The notes under the pieces: generated by a model | Seen by the model: the letters and a program-made list of their open reading frames with translations, nothing else | The model's database searches: none | Told to the model about the DNA's origin: nothing | Source of the DNA: Paraphaeosphaeria minitans | Lineage: Eukaryota > Ascomycota > Dothideomycetes > Pleosporales > Didymosphaeriaceae | Assembly: GCA_015832175.1 (NCBI GenBank) | Contig: WJXW01000001.1 | Span: forward strand, 2,728,001 to 2,792,000 | Reading direction: 5' to 3' | DNA: 64,000 nt | Position numbers and translations under genes: made by a program | In this document: one piece after another, positions 43,923-54,661 of the stretch | Numbering within the stretch: position 1 is the first letter of the stretch | Layout: each line of letters starts with the position of its first letter

Positions 43923-45780
43923 GTATGCGGTGAAATCCTCAACATTCTTTAGCTTACCTAAAAATGTACTGCAGATGTCTTCGAATATGCGGACCAAGTG
44001 TACAACACGTTTTTCGACTCCGCTTTCGATCTTCTTCCACTTATTTCGTTTCGATTGACCAAAGACGTGGCTTCGACCATGGACCGATTTTGCTAGACGA
44101 TATTGTACTACCTCGTGGTAGAAATTGCTTCGTTCATTGCAACATTCAAGGCTCGTTTAGCAGTTGATGATCATGTCCTGCATGACTTATCGTATCTACC
44201 TCACCGACCGGACATTGGCGGGCTTTCCATCCTCTGTTTGCATACCGGGCCGGATGATTTGCTGTATTTGCGACTCACGCTGTTTGGAGTTTTCTTTTTT
44301 TTTGATACCCACATGGGAGGCTCAGCGTCTCCCTGGAGTTATACTGGGCCACGGGTTATTGCATTCGAAATGGGGAACACTTTTTACACTCGGGTGAGCG
44401 ACAATCTTCGCGACCGGAGTCACGTACCTACCTACACCATTCAATGGCGGGGTAGGTAAATTTAATTGCAATGAACTTCTCAAACTTTGCTCTTCTGCAT
44501 GATTGGGACTGTGTGTGCCTGTGATGTTGCTTTGCGTGGGCTTGTGATGTTGCTCTGCGTCGTGCCGAGGATGCGCCTCGACGTTGCTGAATCCGTAGGT
44601 ACCTACCCCCACGCCCCCACCCGTGCTTGCAGATCAAGGTAGGATGACGTGCAGTAGGTACCGTACCGTACCGTACCTACCTACCGAGTCCCATTGGCCA
44701 GCAAAGAACTTGAGATCTGTTGTTTTTATATAGACTCATCATACTGTTCGGAAAAAACGTCCCACTAAACTATAGGTACCTAGGTACCTACCCAACACAA
44801 AACCTCGGCTGTCCCTGATCCTGATTTGGTGTCATGTACCTATCCGCTGTCAGCCATGTTTCTTTGTGCCACCCGAGATGCGGTTCGTCGCACTTGTCCC
44901 GCAGGTCGACTTGATATAAGAAGCGAATCGCAACAGCGGTGACGGCGGTACATCAGAACGCCTCAGAGGACTGTGCCACTTGTGGCGCCTGCTAGAAATG
45001 TGTCCCACGGGCACATGTTCTGTCCAACAGCAGACCACGACCCCACTTATCGAAGGCTATGGCAACACGAGCAATCATTCATCCTGAAAAGGAACCAGAT
45101 GATGTCCGTCTGAAGGGCCTAGAGGAGCATCGAGGCGAGTTCTCTTGGGAAGGGAACGGGTCACTGAAGGCGGAGACGATTCCAAAGAAATCGAGCAGCT
45201 AGAGGACCGGAAGACAAGATGTACCTACATCTGCGAGACGTAGGGTTTCAAAGACGTCGTTTGGTACCAGCAGTATTTCACGCCATATCTCTACAAAGGA
45301 GTCTCTACCTAGCCCACAGACTAATGGTTTCCTGATCTGATGCCTTCTGCTTGCTCGCATTAGCAGTTCCTCATCAAGAACATGTGACTTTCACTGGACG
45401 GGTATGAAGATCTAGTCGCATAGTATCAGAAAAGGGAAAGAGCCAGTCGCGAGCAGTGAGTGAATCGGGAAGGCGCGCTTGCCTATTTGCGCTAAAACGT
45501 CATTCAGCACTTGCACCTTCCCTCGAAATAGAAAGACGGTTGCCGGAAAGATCGCGACTGCTTGTTTTGTTGTGCCTGCCTGCGCGGCTACAACCTCTTC
45601 CTTTCAACACCACAACTGTCGCCATTCCACCCGTTTTTGTTCGGATTGCTGGTGCCTCAAGAAAAGTATCGACTCCGATGTAGCATGTGAAAACAAGAAA
45701 CTGACTGTATTGAAAGCTTTTCTAGTGACTGCGTCTTCGTGAAGCCACGAGGTCGACAGCTTACGAGGTTATTGGGCAGT
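43923..45780. other. Spacer with GGTACC-rich tracts
   Basis: 1.86 kb. The only small frame of interest is 45059-45205 plus, 48 codons with ATG and charged composition, which may be a relic or chance. GGTACC-type palindromes are concentrated at 44593-44793. Confidence 0.4.
44593..44793 (+). repeat. Cluster of TAGGTACC / CCGTA repeats
   Basis: TAGGTACCTACC at 44596, then GTAGGTACCGTACCGTACCG with CTACCTACC at 44653-44686, then ATAGGTACCTAGGTACCTA at 44772. They are palindromic, KpnI-like cores. Confidence 0.8.
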
Positions 45781-47376
45781 ATGCCACTTAAAGCTGCACA
45801 GTCTGTGCGCCTGCACGACCTGACAGAATACACCGGAATCTTTTCCAGAGACCCGGATGTCTTGCGATCGCACATCGAACTCAGTGTTCCCGGCTACAGC
45901 TCCTACGATCCGGCTACTTGGCCCCGCATATCTAGGGAAACCATAAGCCAATCCATCGGCTGTCAATACGATGGTAGCATGATTCTGCCTGGTGGGGTCG
46001 CAGCATACAACGAAGATGTTATGCGCTTGTTTCTGGACCGCTTCGCAATAGATCGGTCGTTCGAGCTAAGGGTTTCTGTGCAAAAGCAGTACGATCCCAA
46101 TTCCACTCTACGCTTGGGATTCAGAGATTTCCCATTTGTTTTCAATCAGAACGGTAAGCGCAAGGCGAGAGGGGAATGGTCCAGCTTGCCTCTCACGGTA
46201 CGTGATACATACGTCCGTCTACTTGGACCATGTTCGTCAGCATCCACGAACAATGTCCCGGCGTTCACTTTCCCGGCACCCACGAACAATGTCCTGGCAC
46301 CCAATTTCCCGGCATCCACGAACAATTTTCTGGCATCCAATGTCCCGGCATTCACTTTCCCGGCATACACGAACAATGTCCTGGCACCTAATTTCCTGGC
46401 ATCCAATTTCCCGGCATCTAGGAACAATGTCCTGGCATCCAGGAACAATGTCCCGGCATCCACAAACAACGTCCTGGCATCCACGAATAATGTCCCGGCA
46501 TCCATGAACAATGTCCCGGCATCCACGAACAATGTCCGGCCATCTCTCGTCGCCCAGTAAGTTCCCTCAAGCAACCAACAATTAGGTCCACCTCTAGCTC
46601 ACCTATCAACTCCTAGAGCTGGTCTTCTGCTTTCTAGTCCTTCATCACAAGAACCAATTGTGGAAGTAGAACAACGCGAAGAGACCAGTTCGCGTTCCAA
46701 AAAGCTTCCAAGATCATCCGAAGAAGCTTACCGAGATATTCTCTTAATGCTGGAAGATCACGATGGAAACATGGAGGAGCCTCGAGAAACGGGACCAATC
46801 GTGACTCAGAATATTTCGTGTGCACTGGAGGCAGAATCGGTTTCGAAAGCAGCGTTCTTGCAATGCGAAAACGCGGTGAACCAGCTTACTGAACTGGCTC
46901 GTCAGGAATTCTACGCGCTGCGGATTGAGCTGGATGAGAAGGTAAAAGGTTTCGACGACAAAATGCGCAAGTTGGAGCAACGCGCGGTCGCTGCTGAGCA
47001 TAAAAGCAGTGATTTGGAGAAGCATCTAGATTCGAATCAGCGCGTCATATCCGATCTAAATGCGCAACTCGTCGCAGCAAATGAGAAAGTGCTGGACGCT
47101 TACCACAACGCCCGAGTAGCGGACTCGGAGCGCAAGGCAGGCAAACTGAGGGTGACAGAATCAGAACGGCAGCTCGGACTGCTAGACGCTGAGCTTACAG
47201 CTGCAAAGGAAAAGTCGAAGCTATTGGAAGAGCGACTCATGAAATTATGCGCTGCAATGGAGAAGAACAAAAGCTCAACCTCAAAGAAGAGGAAAGAGTC
47301 GAGTGAATATCTAGGTCTGGTGGAAGCATACGCAACAGAAGACACGAAGCGGTCTCGCAAAGACAAACAATCCTAG
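45781..47376 (+). CDS. Uncharacterised coiled-coil protein with Asn-rich repeat linker
   Basis: Two exons, 45781-46556 and 46617-47376, joined over a 60 bp intron (GTAAGT..CCTAG), give 511 residues. I do not recognise the family. Residues 1-150 look folded (LHDLTEYTGIFSRDPD, IELSVPGYSSYD, LRVSVQKQYDPN, FRDFPFVFNQNGKRKARGEW). Residues 150-257 are a minisatellite-encoded linker with ten NN-centred units (STNNVPA, TNNVLAPNFPA and variants). Residues 275-511 form a long Glu/Lys/Ala-rich coiled coil (LTELARQEFYALRIELDEKV, DAELTAAKEKSKLLEERL) ending in a basic tail (KKRKE..RSRKDKQS). The chosen ATG is the first of the frame. The frame stays open 37 codons past the TAG. The layout suggests a structural or scaffold protein; no function is assigned. 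Confidence 0.65.
46228..46550 (+). repeat. Coding minisatellite, 21/24/36-bp units
   Basis: In-frame repeats of GGCATCCACGAACAATGTCC with AAT-TTC-CCG spacers, inside exon 1 of the coiled-coil gene. All units are multiples of three. The 3' units are the most homogeneous. Confidence 0.92.
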
Positions 47377-47699
47377 GTTAGGCTGGATGATGACTGCGAC
47401 AAAAACTTCGAGCTGGATGCCCTGAGTGCGGATGACTACGTCACTGCGCACTCCAACTTCGAAACGATTGCAAGAGACTGGATATCTTGAAAGATCTCTT
47501 CTATGCCGTTTTCGATGCATTCTTGGAGAAGGTATACCTGCCTGTTATTAGTAGGTATGGCACATTTCGAACATGCGGGTCTACGACAGGACATAAGCCT
47601 CGATTAATGAAGTACCGGGCGATTCGTAGCTAGCGAAGCTTGAGGAACATTACCAAGGGACTCTGGAATCTCTCATAAATGTCGATCATGAGGCCACTT

Positions 47700-49250
47700 T
47701 GGACTAGACGTTGCGGTTGCCTAATTGTGTAATACACACCATTGAGCCCATTGTTGGGTAAAAAGTAGCAGTACTAAGACGGGTGAGATCGAGAATGCCA
47801 AGATCGAGGCCAGTTTTTTTTTGGACAAGAAATGCAGAATGGTGATGTTGCCAGACTCTTTGATACATTCCATCAAGGCCGTTGTTGGACCACAAAAAAG
47901 GTACTGTTGAGGGTCCACCATGTCATGGCCAGTTTGTGATAGTAATTGTAAAAAGGTCATGTTGCAAGGTTGTATATTTCCTTACCGAGCCTTTCACTAG
48001 GTTCTTTCGTTGACGGCAAGCCCGCACCCAAATCAGAAGAATCGCACCACTGGCGTTTTAGAAGATTTGAAATGGCCCCTCGACGACATAGTTGACCGAG
48101 AAGGCCCGGATTGTCGTCCCAAAATGAGTCGAGCTCGAACATACTGCCAGCTCCGAGCTTGGGAGAATCGTCCAGTAGGTAGGTAAAGGTAAAGGTAGGA
48201 GCCCCGGATTCATGATATCCAGGTCAGCTCGTCGAATATCCATGCATACGTAGTCATTGTACTACTGTCGGCTCAAACATAGCGCAAGCTCGACAGCACA
48301 CCGATACCAGCACGGCAGGGGACGTTTGCATCTACTCCGCCTTTTCAACATATTAACGAAAGAACTGAAGGGGCTCCTCCCCTGCGCAATGGTAACGGGA
48401 GATGATCCAAGTCTAAGAGGCTTCTCAGCATCGTCCGAAGAAGAAAATGGCGAAGCGAGGGGAAAGGCGTGCTAAAGCTGGTTTTGTTCCTAGCTCTGTG
48501 GAAGAGGAACTCGGAGATCGAAGTCCGCATGGGAATGTATATATTCTCGGAGGACTTCTTCCGCGGCTTTTGCCGTGCGCAGGTCGAAACGAAGATGCGT
48601 GGGCGGGGAACGGGGATGGGGTTCGGGATGTCGGTTGGGGCTTTTGTATTGGAGGTCTTTTGGGGGAAGATGAGTGAGATACGGCGTATGGTTTGTGATG
48701 TTCGCTTGGATTGCGTTCATCGGGTGGTTCGGATGAGGTTTTCCACGTACTGCTGCATGGTAGAGTGCATAAAGCCGCCGCATGTTTCGATTACAATATC
48801 GATATCGAAAAGTTTAGTTTGATCCAAGGGCTTGTCATCCTGTCCAAATGAACTCGCGTGCGTGAAATCTGGTACAGTCAATTGAGCGCTGAACGTTGGC
48901 CATATAGCGTATTGCACGCAATGCAATATCTACATCGAGCTGGGATCGACTGCGTATGCGCTCTAAAATCTTGCAAATATGTCTCAGACAGTAATCCAGA
49001 GAGCTTTCCAAGCGCTTCATGAAAGTGACGGACGGATATTTACTGCCGCATCGGCAACGGCTCCTTGGTTAATCGGAAGCCTAGCAAGTAGGGAAGTTTT
49101 TTTTTTGGCAGCCTTTATGCTTATCTCCCGGAACATATCATCTCGAAAGTTTTTATCCTCCGTGACCCTCTTTAACAGCCGACGGGAGGAGCTGGTTTTA
49201 TGATCTATGAATTCTCGCAGGTCCTCGTCTTGGGCTTCAATGATCGGATG
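47700..49250 (-). pseudogene. Relic of a NACHT-ankyrin (NLR-like) gene
   Basis: Reading minus strand from 49250 down, consecutive frame fragments follow the domain order of fungal NACHT-ankyrin proteins. The first is IIEAQDEDLREFIDHKTSSS then RLLKRVTEDKNFRDDMFREI and, after an A-run, SLLARL; this corresponds to the end of the NACHT module (EIRA..EDL, then the GMFLLARL position). Next comes LDYCLRHICKILERIRSRSQ then DVDIALRAIRYMANVQRS (about 49020-48870). In another frame follows DDKPLDQTKLFDIDIVIETC then GGFMHSTMQQYVENLIRTTR (about 48840-48720), equivalent to the conserved H-x-T-T-x-E-Y block. NAIQANIT comes next. Finally, two ankyrin-like units (GPTTALMECIKESGNITILH and YPTMGSMVCITQLGN) are joined across a poly-A frameshift (47960-47710). 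Several frameshifts and stops are visible, so no product is expected. Confidence 0.68.
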
Positions 49251-49718
49251 GGGCTGAGGCGGGAGCGTGTGGAGATGAATCGATATGAGGAAAATACGCG
49301 TAGAAGCTCAGCTCTAAGTAGGTAACGGCACAACGGTGCCACTCGCTCCTTTTCGTCGCGTGAACGCTCTGTTCTTGCCGAGATCCTGAATGGACTGAAT
49401 ACCTACCACTTGAGATGATTCGGAGTTTCTGTGACTCCTCGGTCATATCTTTTGCCAGCTCTTAGATATCCGAAACCTGAGCCAGCAGTAGGTACACATT
49501 AGCGGTCGAGATGATTGTGAAAATGCCACTTGGCAGTGTCCATTGTTCGCGGAGTAAGGACCAAGAGTGAATGCTGCAACGGGGTTCTTGTCGATACGGA
49601 GTTAAGTGGGCTTCTCCGAGGCCTCGGCGCAGTCCAAGCTTAGACGATACACGTTGCGAACAGCACAAAGCAGCCACCAACACGATGAACCGCTTTTCTG
49701 CGCAGCCACCTGTACAAC

Positions 49719-52624
49719 ATGAACGGGACATATCCCCTGGCGGATGGTCATGTCCTTGTACCTGAGCAATTACCCAGCCCGTCCCTGTCGCCGGAACCGG
49801 AATGCGTGGCCCCGCCCATCTTGCAGACCGCCGAATTGCTGCTAGATGAAGTCAGCGACCGCAAGACGAACGGAAACAGCATCTTGAGTCCCAGCGGCCA
49901 AATCCAGACGGCGAGCAACCATGACGAAGCGATCCTGTCGGACGCAAGCGAGAGAGGCAGACGAGTACCGCCGATCCGAAGACCCGGCGACGGGCGGCGC
50001 AAGAGCAGCGTTTCTGAGCAAGAGAAGCTGCTGCGTCTCAGTCCCAAGAAGATCCAGGAGTTGACTAGTGAGCCTGCGAGTATTCCCGTGCGGGCAGCGA
50101 CACCCATACAAGAAAACGCGCTGGAAAAACAGGTCCCAGGCGAGGACAGACCTTCGTGGGAGGGCACTAGAGGGCTGGGAGTTCAGCTGGAACCAGTCTC
50201 GGAAACCAATGGCGCGCCGACTAGAAAGAAGAGTCGCTCACGGAGCCGGGAACCAAGAGCCGGGAGGGAACTGCTGGTGGTCAAGGGCCAGCAACGACCT
50301 GCTTTGCGGGAGAGGTCCATCACTACGCCCAGCTTAGTGCGGAGGAGGGAGTCGAGCCAGAAGATGCACGGACAGGCGCATGCGAACGACGAGGAGAAGC
50401 GCTCCGCCAAGCATGTTCCTCCACCGCTCAACCTGGACACCAGAGACAACAGGCAGAACCTGAAGGCTCCGCCGCAGGAGAGGCATCGCGATGTGCCTTC
50501 GCCTATGCCCCCGATAATACCTCTTCCGCCCATGTCTATCCCGACTTTTTTGTCGCTGGAACTATCCGCTGCCCGACCTTCTCCCCTGTACATATATCGA
50601 CCTTCGACCGCCGACTTTCCCTACGAGTCGTCGAAAATCAAATATGACCGTTTGGTCAACTTTCTACTTCTTCCACCCAAGCTAGAAGCTATACTTGGCT
50701 TTGGAGCTTTGGCCTGTTTAGACGCCTGGATGCATACTCTCACGATTCTTCCACTGCGGTTCTTCATCGCCATTGGCATCCTGATGAAATGGTGGGGTTC
50801 TGTGATGATGAAAGAAGTCAAATTCGTCTACAAAGGTTTGCCTAGATTGTGGAGGCGAAGAAGACACACAGAGGCCTCCACACCAGTATTGAACGGATCT
50901 GCTGAGGAAGAGACGTCTTCCCGGTCACGAGGGCCATCGGCTTCCGCCTCCGCTTCGACTTCGCCCCACCCCGCAAGTGCAACCACCACCGCAAGGGAGA
51001 ATGACCGCACTGGAACGAAATTCAAATACCCTGAAACTAAGGATGTTCCTCCACCTAAAAGCACACGCACGCGGTATCGGCATCGTAGGACAATGTCAAC
51101 GCCTTCGGCGCTTCTCCCTAGTCACAAGGCTGACATGCTCAAAGGCGCCTTGGTTGTCGTCAGCTGTGCGGTTCTCATGCGCTTTGATGCCAGCAGAATG
51201 TATCATGGTATACGAGGGCAGTCTGCAATCAAACTATACGTCATCTACAACGTCCTTGAAGTCTGCGACCGTCTCCTCTCGGCGCTAGGGCAAGATGTCT
51301 TGGAATGTCTGTTCTCCCGTGAGACACTTGATCGCAACTCCGATGGTCGTAGCAAGATCCTCCGACCTTTGTGGATGTTTGTGCTCGCTCTGGTGTACAA
51401 CGTAGCCCATGCAACCGCGCTTTTCTACCAGGTCATCACACTCAACGTTGCGGTCAACTCGTATTCGAATGCACTCCTGACTTTGCTCATGTCGAATCAG
51501 TTTGTGGAGATTAAGTCTACAGTCTTTAAGAAGTTCGAGAAGGAGAATCTGTTCCAGGTCACCTGCGCAGACATCGTGGAACGCTTTCAGCTGTGGCTCA
51601 TGTTGCTTATCATCGCGATGCGCAACATTGTCGAAGTCGGAGGGCTCAGCATTGGCGCACCCTCATTCAGTAGCGTTTTCACCGGTGGCAACGCGACAAC
51701 TTCAGCTCCCTTTTCAGCTGCGAGTATCCTCCCGATGAGCTTTACCATCTTCCCGAAATGGATTGGCCAGGTGTTGAGTCCTTTCCTGTTGGTCCTAGGC
51801 AGCGAGATGGCAGTGGACTGGTTGAAGCATGCGTACATAACGAAGTTCAATCAGACGAAGCCCGAAGTGTACGACAAGTTCCTCGACGTTCTGACGAAGG
51901 ACTACTACTCCGACGTAAGCGCCTATTCCTTGCCATTTCCCAACGTATACTGACACATGTTCAGGCCTTCATCGACCAGAACCTGACACGCCGCCTTGGC
52001 TTGCCAGTCATCCCTCTCAGCTGCCTTTTCGTACGCGCTGCGGTTCAAACATACCACATGTTCATCGCAACTCACATGCCGGCTCCATTCCCCAGCACAT
52101 CCACCTCACTGACGCCGAATGAACCGCCCACGTCTTCACCAGCGACTACCGCCGCCCTTGCACACATAGATCAGATCTTCCGCCGCGCCCTAGGCCGCTC
52201 TAGCTTTGGCACGGGCTCTTCGAATTCCAGTGCACTCCCCTGGTACAGCTCAACATGGACGCTTGACGACCTGATCGCCGGCTCCACTATGCTCATCGTG
52301 TTCCTCATCGTCTATCTATTCTTCCTCGCATTCAAACTCTTACTTGGTATGTTTCTGCTACGTGTTGCACGCAACAGATATAGAGGCATGAAGGAAAGGG
52401 AGCGCATCAACACCGAGACAGGCGGGAAACGAATTGGCGGATGGGGTGTGGTAGATGTGGATGAGGAGAAGAGGAGATGGATTTACAATGACGACCCGGA
52501 CTCATTGAGAAGGCTGAGGGAGAGAGACGAGAAGGGAAGACAGCAAGAAGAGAAGGAGAGGAGGGAGGGTACGACATTTGGGCATGTGTCGCGATATGCG
52601 ATGGTTGCGAAGAGGATATGGTAG
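49719..52624 (+). CDS. TAPT1/EMP65 family (DUF747) membrane protein
   Basis: Two exons, 49719-51914 and 51965-52624, joined over a 50 bp intron (GTAAGC..TTCAG), give 951 residues. The first 270 residues are disordered and basic (RKKSRSRSREPR, Pro-rich MPPIIPLPPMSIPTF). The DUF747 core follows: a PFESSKIKYDRL-like start (here YESSKIKYDRLVNFLLLPP), several membrane helices (LEAILGFGALACLDAWMHTL, FFIAIGILMKWW), FDASRMYHGIRGQSAIKLYV, YNVLEVCDRLLSALGQD, then LNVAVNSYSNALLTLLMSNQ and FVEIKSTVFKKFEKENLFQ, both hallmark stretches. Further helices occur in exon 2, ending in a charged cytosolic tail. TAPT1 relatives are ER membrane proteins; yeast Emp65 supports folding of soluble proteins there. An out-of-frame upstream ATG at 49685 overlaps the start. 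Confidence 0.93.
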
Positions 52625-53131
52625 AGGGCTGCACATCGACAGACGCTGAAAGATCATAACATAGCGGAAGCTGTGGCCTCGCATCCATATCGAAGCATCA
52701 ACAGTGTTATACCTGTCGGTACACATCGCTCATATTACCTACCTGGCCCTAATATCACCTGCAACCCCTCACTACAGATACGGCACGCTAAACTAGTCTA
52801 GGTTTTGTCTGATGTTCCTGAACAAGTGGACCCCGATCGGGCAACCGTCTGGAGCTCCAATTGGCCTGGCCAAGTCGGCAAGATCGGATGGCTTACGTCT
52901 TCGTGGAATGCCGTAGCTTCACCATGCAGCTGAAGGTCGGGAAGATGGCAGCAGAGATTTCGGATTGTCTTTCATATACTCACCTTAATTGATGCAAAGC
53001 TAGTCTAACCATAGGACCGCATTAATTATGTCGAACAATACCGTCTAGAAAGAGTCGGACTCGAACAGGACACAGACAACACCCTCACAGCTATACATTC
53101 ACAAATTCTTCCCCGCCTACATACTTGGCTC
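52625..53131. other. Spacer between TAPT1-like and PLC-like genes
   Basis: 507 bp between tandem genes with no coding signal. It is presumed to be terminator plus promoter. No TATA box is evident. Confidence 0.5.
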
Positions 53132-54547
53132 ATGAAAATGCCCTCCAAAGGTATCCTCTGCTTCTCTTGCCTCACCGTCCCCGGGACATCCATCGAATTT
53201 AGCGTCCCCGAAAACTCCGTCACCAAGTCCGACCTTCAGCAATACCAAACCACCCACCTGGAAGTCGAATCCTCCGCCCTCCCCCGCTTCAAGTTCACAG
53301 GCCGTTTTCAATTTTTTGTCCGGCGCGACGGCCGCGAGTTGACAACGCAATGGGTCGACATCAACAGCGCGACTGGCAAGCTCGGGGACGGCACGCTGAA
53401 AACTCTGGATCAAACGCCTGCGGTGTTTGTAGAAGACCTGGTGGTCTGTTACGGCTTTTACGATGCCGGGCCAGGCATCGCAGGGCTACCGAAGCAGCAT
53501 CTATGCTACGTGACCGTGACTCGGAACTTGGAGAACTGGATGCGCGACGTGCTTCCCCAATACGACTCCATTTCCTCCAACAAGCTCACAAAAATGGTCC
53601 TCCCCGCAGCCCACGACATCGGCATGAATAGCATGAGCACGCCGCTCGCGCTACTCAAGCACGCAGGGACCGGCGCGATCAAAGAAGTCCTCGGACGCGA
53701 ACTCCCTCACGTTCTCGACATCTTCAACAAGGTCGGCGACGCAGCCGTGAACCACATCGCGCCCGACATCATCCGCGCGCTCGCCGTGACACAGAAGGAC
53801 AGCCTAGAAACCATCCTCAAGATCGGCGCGAGATACTTCGAGTTCCGCCCCGCAAAGTGCCACCGCCAACTGCAGAGCATGGGCGGGCTTGAGGACACGT
53901 GGTACTTCCAGCACGGCGCGATTCCGGGGATGAAGTACGTCGACTTTCTAGCCACGCTCGTCGAGTTCCTCGACGAGCATCGGGACGAAGTAGTCGTTGT
54001 GCAGAACAGGTGGGACGGTGTGCCGGGCGAGTGTGCACGGCCTTCCCGCGAGGATCTGAGTGACATCCTGCAGCATGTTCTTCGAGGGAAGGACTTGCAG
54101 GCTGGCAATCTAGACGACATGCTGGGGAAGAGTATCAGGGATTTGAGGAACGAGAAAAAGCGGCTCGTGGTGCTGCAGAACGCGAGGCAGGTGTCCAACT
54201 ACGATGATGATGCGAATGCGACGCTGAATGGCGAGTCTATGGTCGGTAAGCTTACCGAGATGGCGAGGGATCCGCCCAAGGGACATCAGATTACGCTGCT
54301 GCAGTGTCAGGCTACGGCGACGAATATCAGAGACGTGATTGTTGCGTCGGTGCTAGATGCGGATGTGAGCACGAGTCCCATTCTGGCGACGAAGCCCGTG
54401 TGCGATGCGAAGATTTTGCCGTTGTTGAGAGGCAAGTGTGGGAAGTGTTTGACGAGGGAGGAAAGTGTTGTTGTGCTGTTGAACGATTTCTTTGACGGCG
54501 CGACGGCGGATGTGGCGATTGAGTTGTGCAAGGAGAGGCTACGGTAG
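53132..54547 (+). CDS. PLC-like phosphodiesterase domain protein
   Basis: Single exon, 471 residues. The N-terminal 130 residues are beta-rich, without a signal peptide. Residues about 150-460 resemble the PI-PLC X-type TIM barrel. The first catalytic His is in LPAAHDIGMNSMS (His about 161). It is followed by SLETILKIGARYFEFRPAKC, the second His in WYFQHGAIPGMKYVDFLATL (about 261) and EFLDEHRDEVVVVQNRW, where the D/E-EVVV strand is typical. No C2, EF-hand or Y domain is present, so this belongs with the small PLC-like phosphodiesterases of bacteria and fungi rather than signalling PLCs. Substrate unknown; intracellular location is inferred from the lack of a signal. Confidence 0.8.
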   Translation: MKMPSKGILCFSCLTVPGTSIEFSVPENSVTKSDLQQYQTTHLEVESSALPRFKFTGRFQFFVRRDGRELTTQWVDINSATGKLGDGTLKTLDQTPAVFVEDLVVCYGFYDAGPGIAGLPKQHLCYVTVTRNLENWMRDVLPQYDSISSNKLTKMVLPAAHDIGMNSMSTPLALLKHAGTGAIKEVLGRELPHVLDIFNKVGDAAVNHIAPDIIRALAVTQKDSLETILKIGARYFEFRPAKCHRQLQSMGGLEDTWYFQHGAIPGMKYVDFLATLVEFLDEHRDEVVVVQNRWDGVPGECARPSREDLSDILQHVLRGKDLQAGNLDDMLGKSIRDLRNEKKRLVVLQNARQVSNYDDDANATLNGESMVGKLTEMARDPPKGHQITLLQCQATATNIRDVIVASVLDADVSTSPILATKPVCDAKILPLLRGKCGKCLTREESVVVLLNDFFDGATADVAIELCKERLR

Positions 54548-54661
54548 TGGATTTCGATTTTTGTTTCAGTATATACGTCAAAGTACATCTTTATACATGA
54601 ACACGTGGACATATATTCGTACTGGTCGTAAATTTACATTTAACGTTCAGGTTCGCAGAGT

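Noticed and set aside
48447..48822. Plus-strand frames of 76 and 117 codons
   Set aside because: They are antisense to the NACHT-ankyrin relic and have no independent support.
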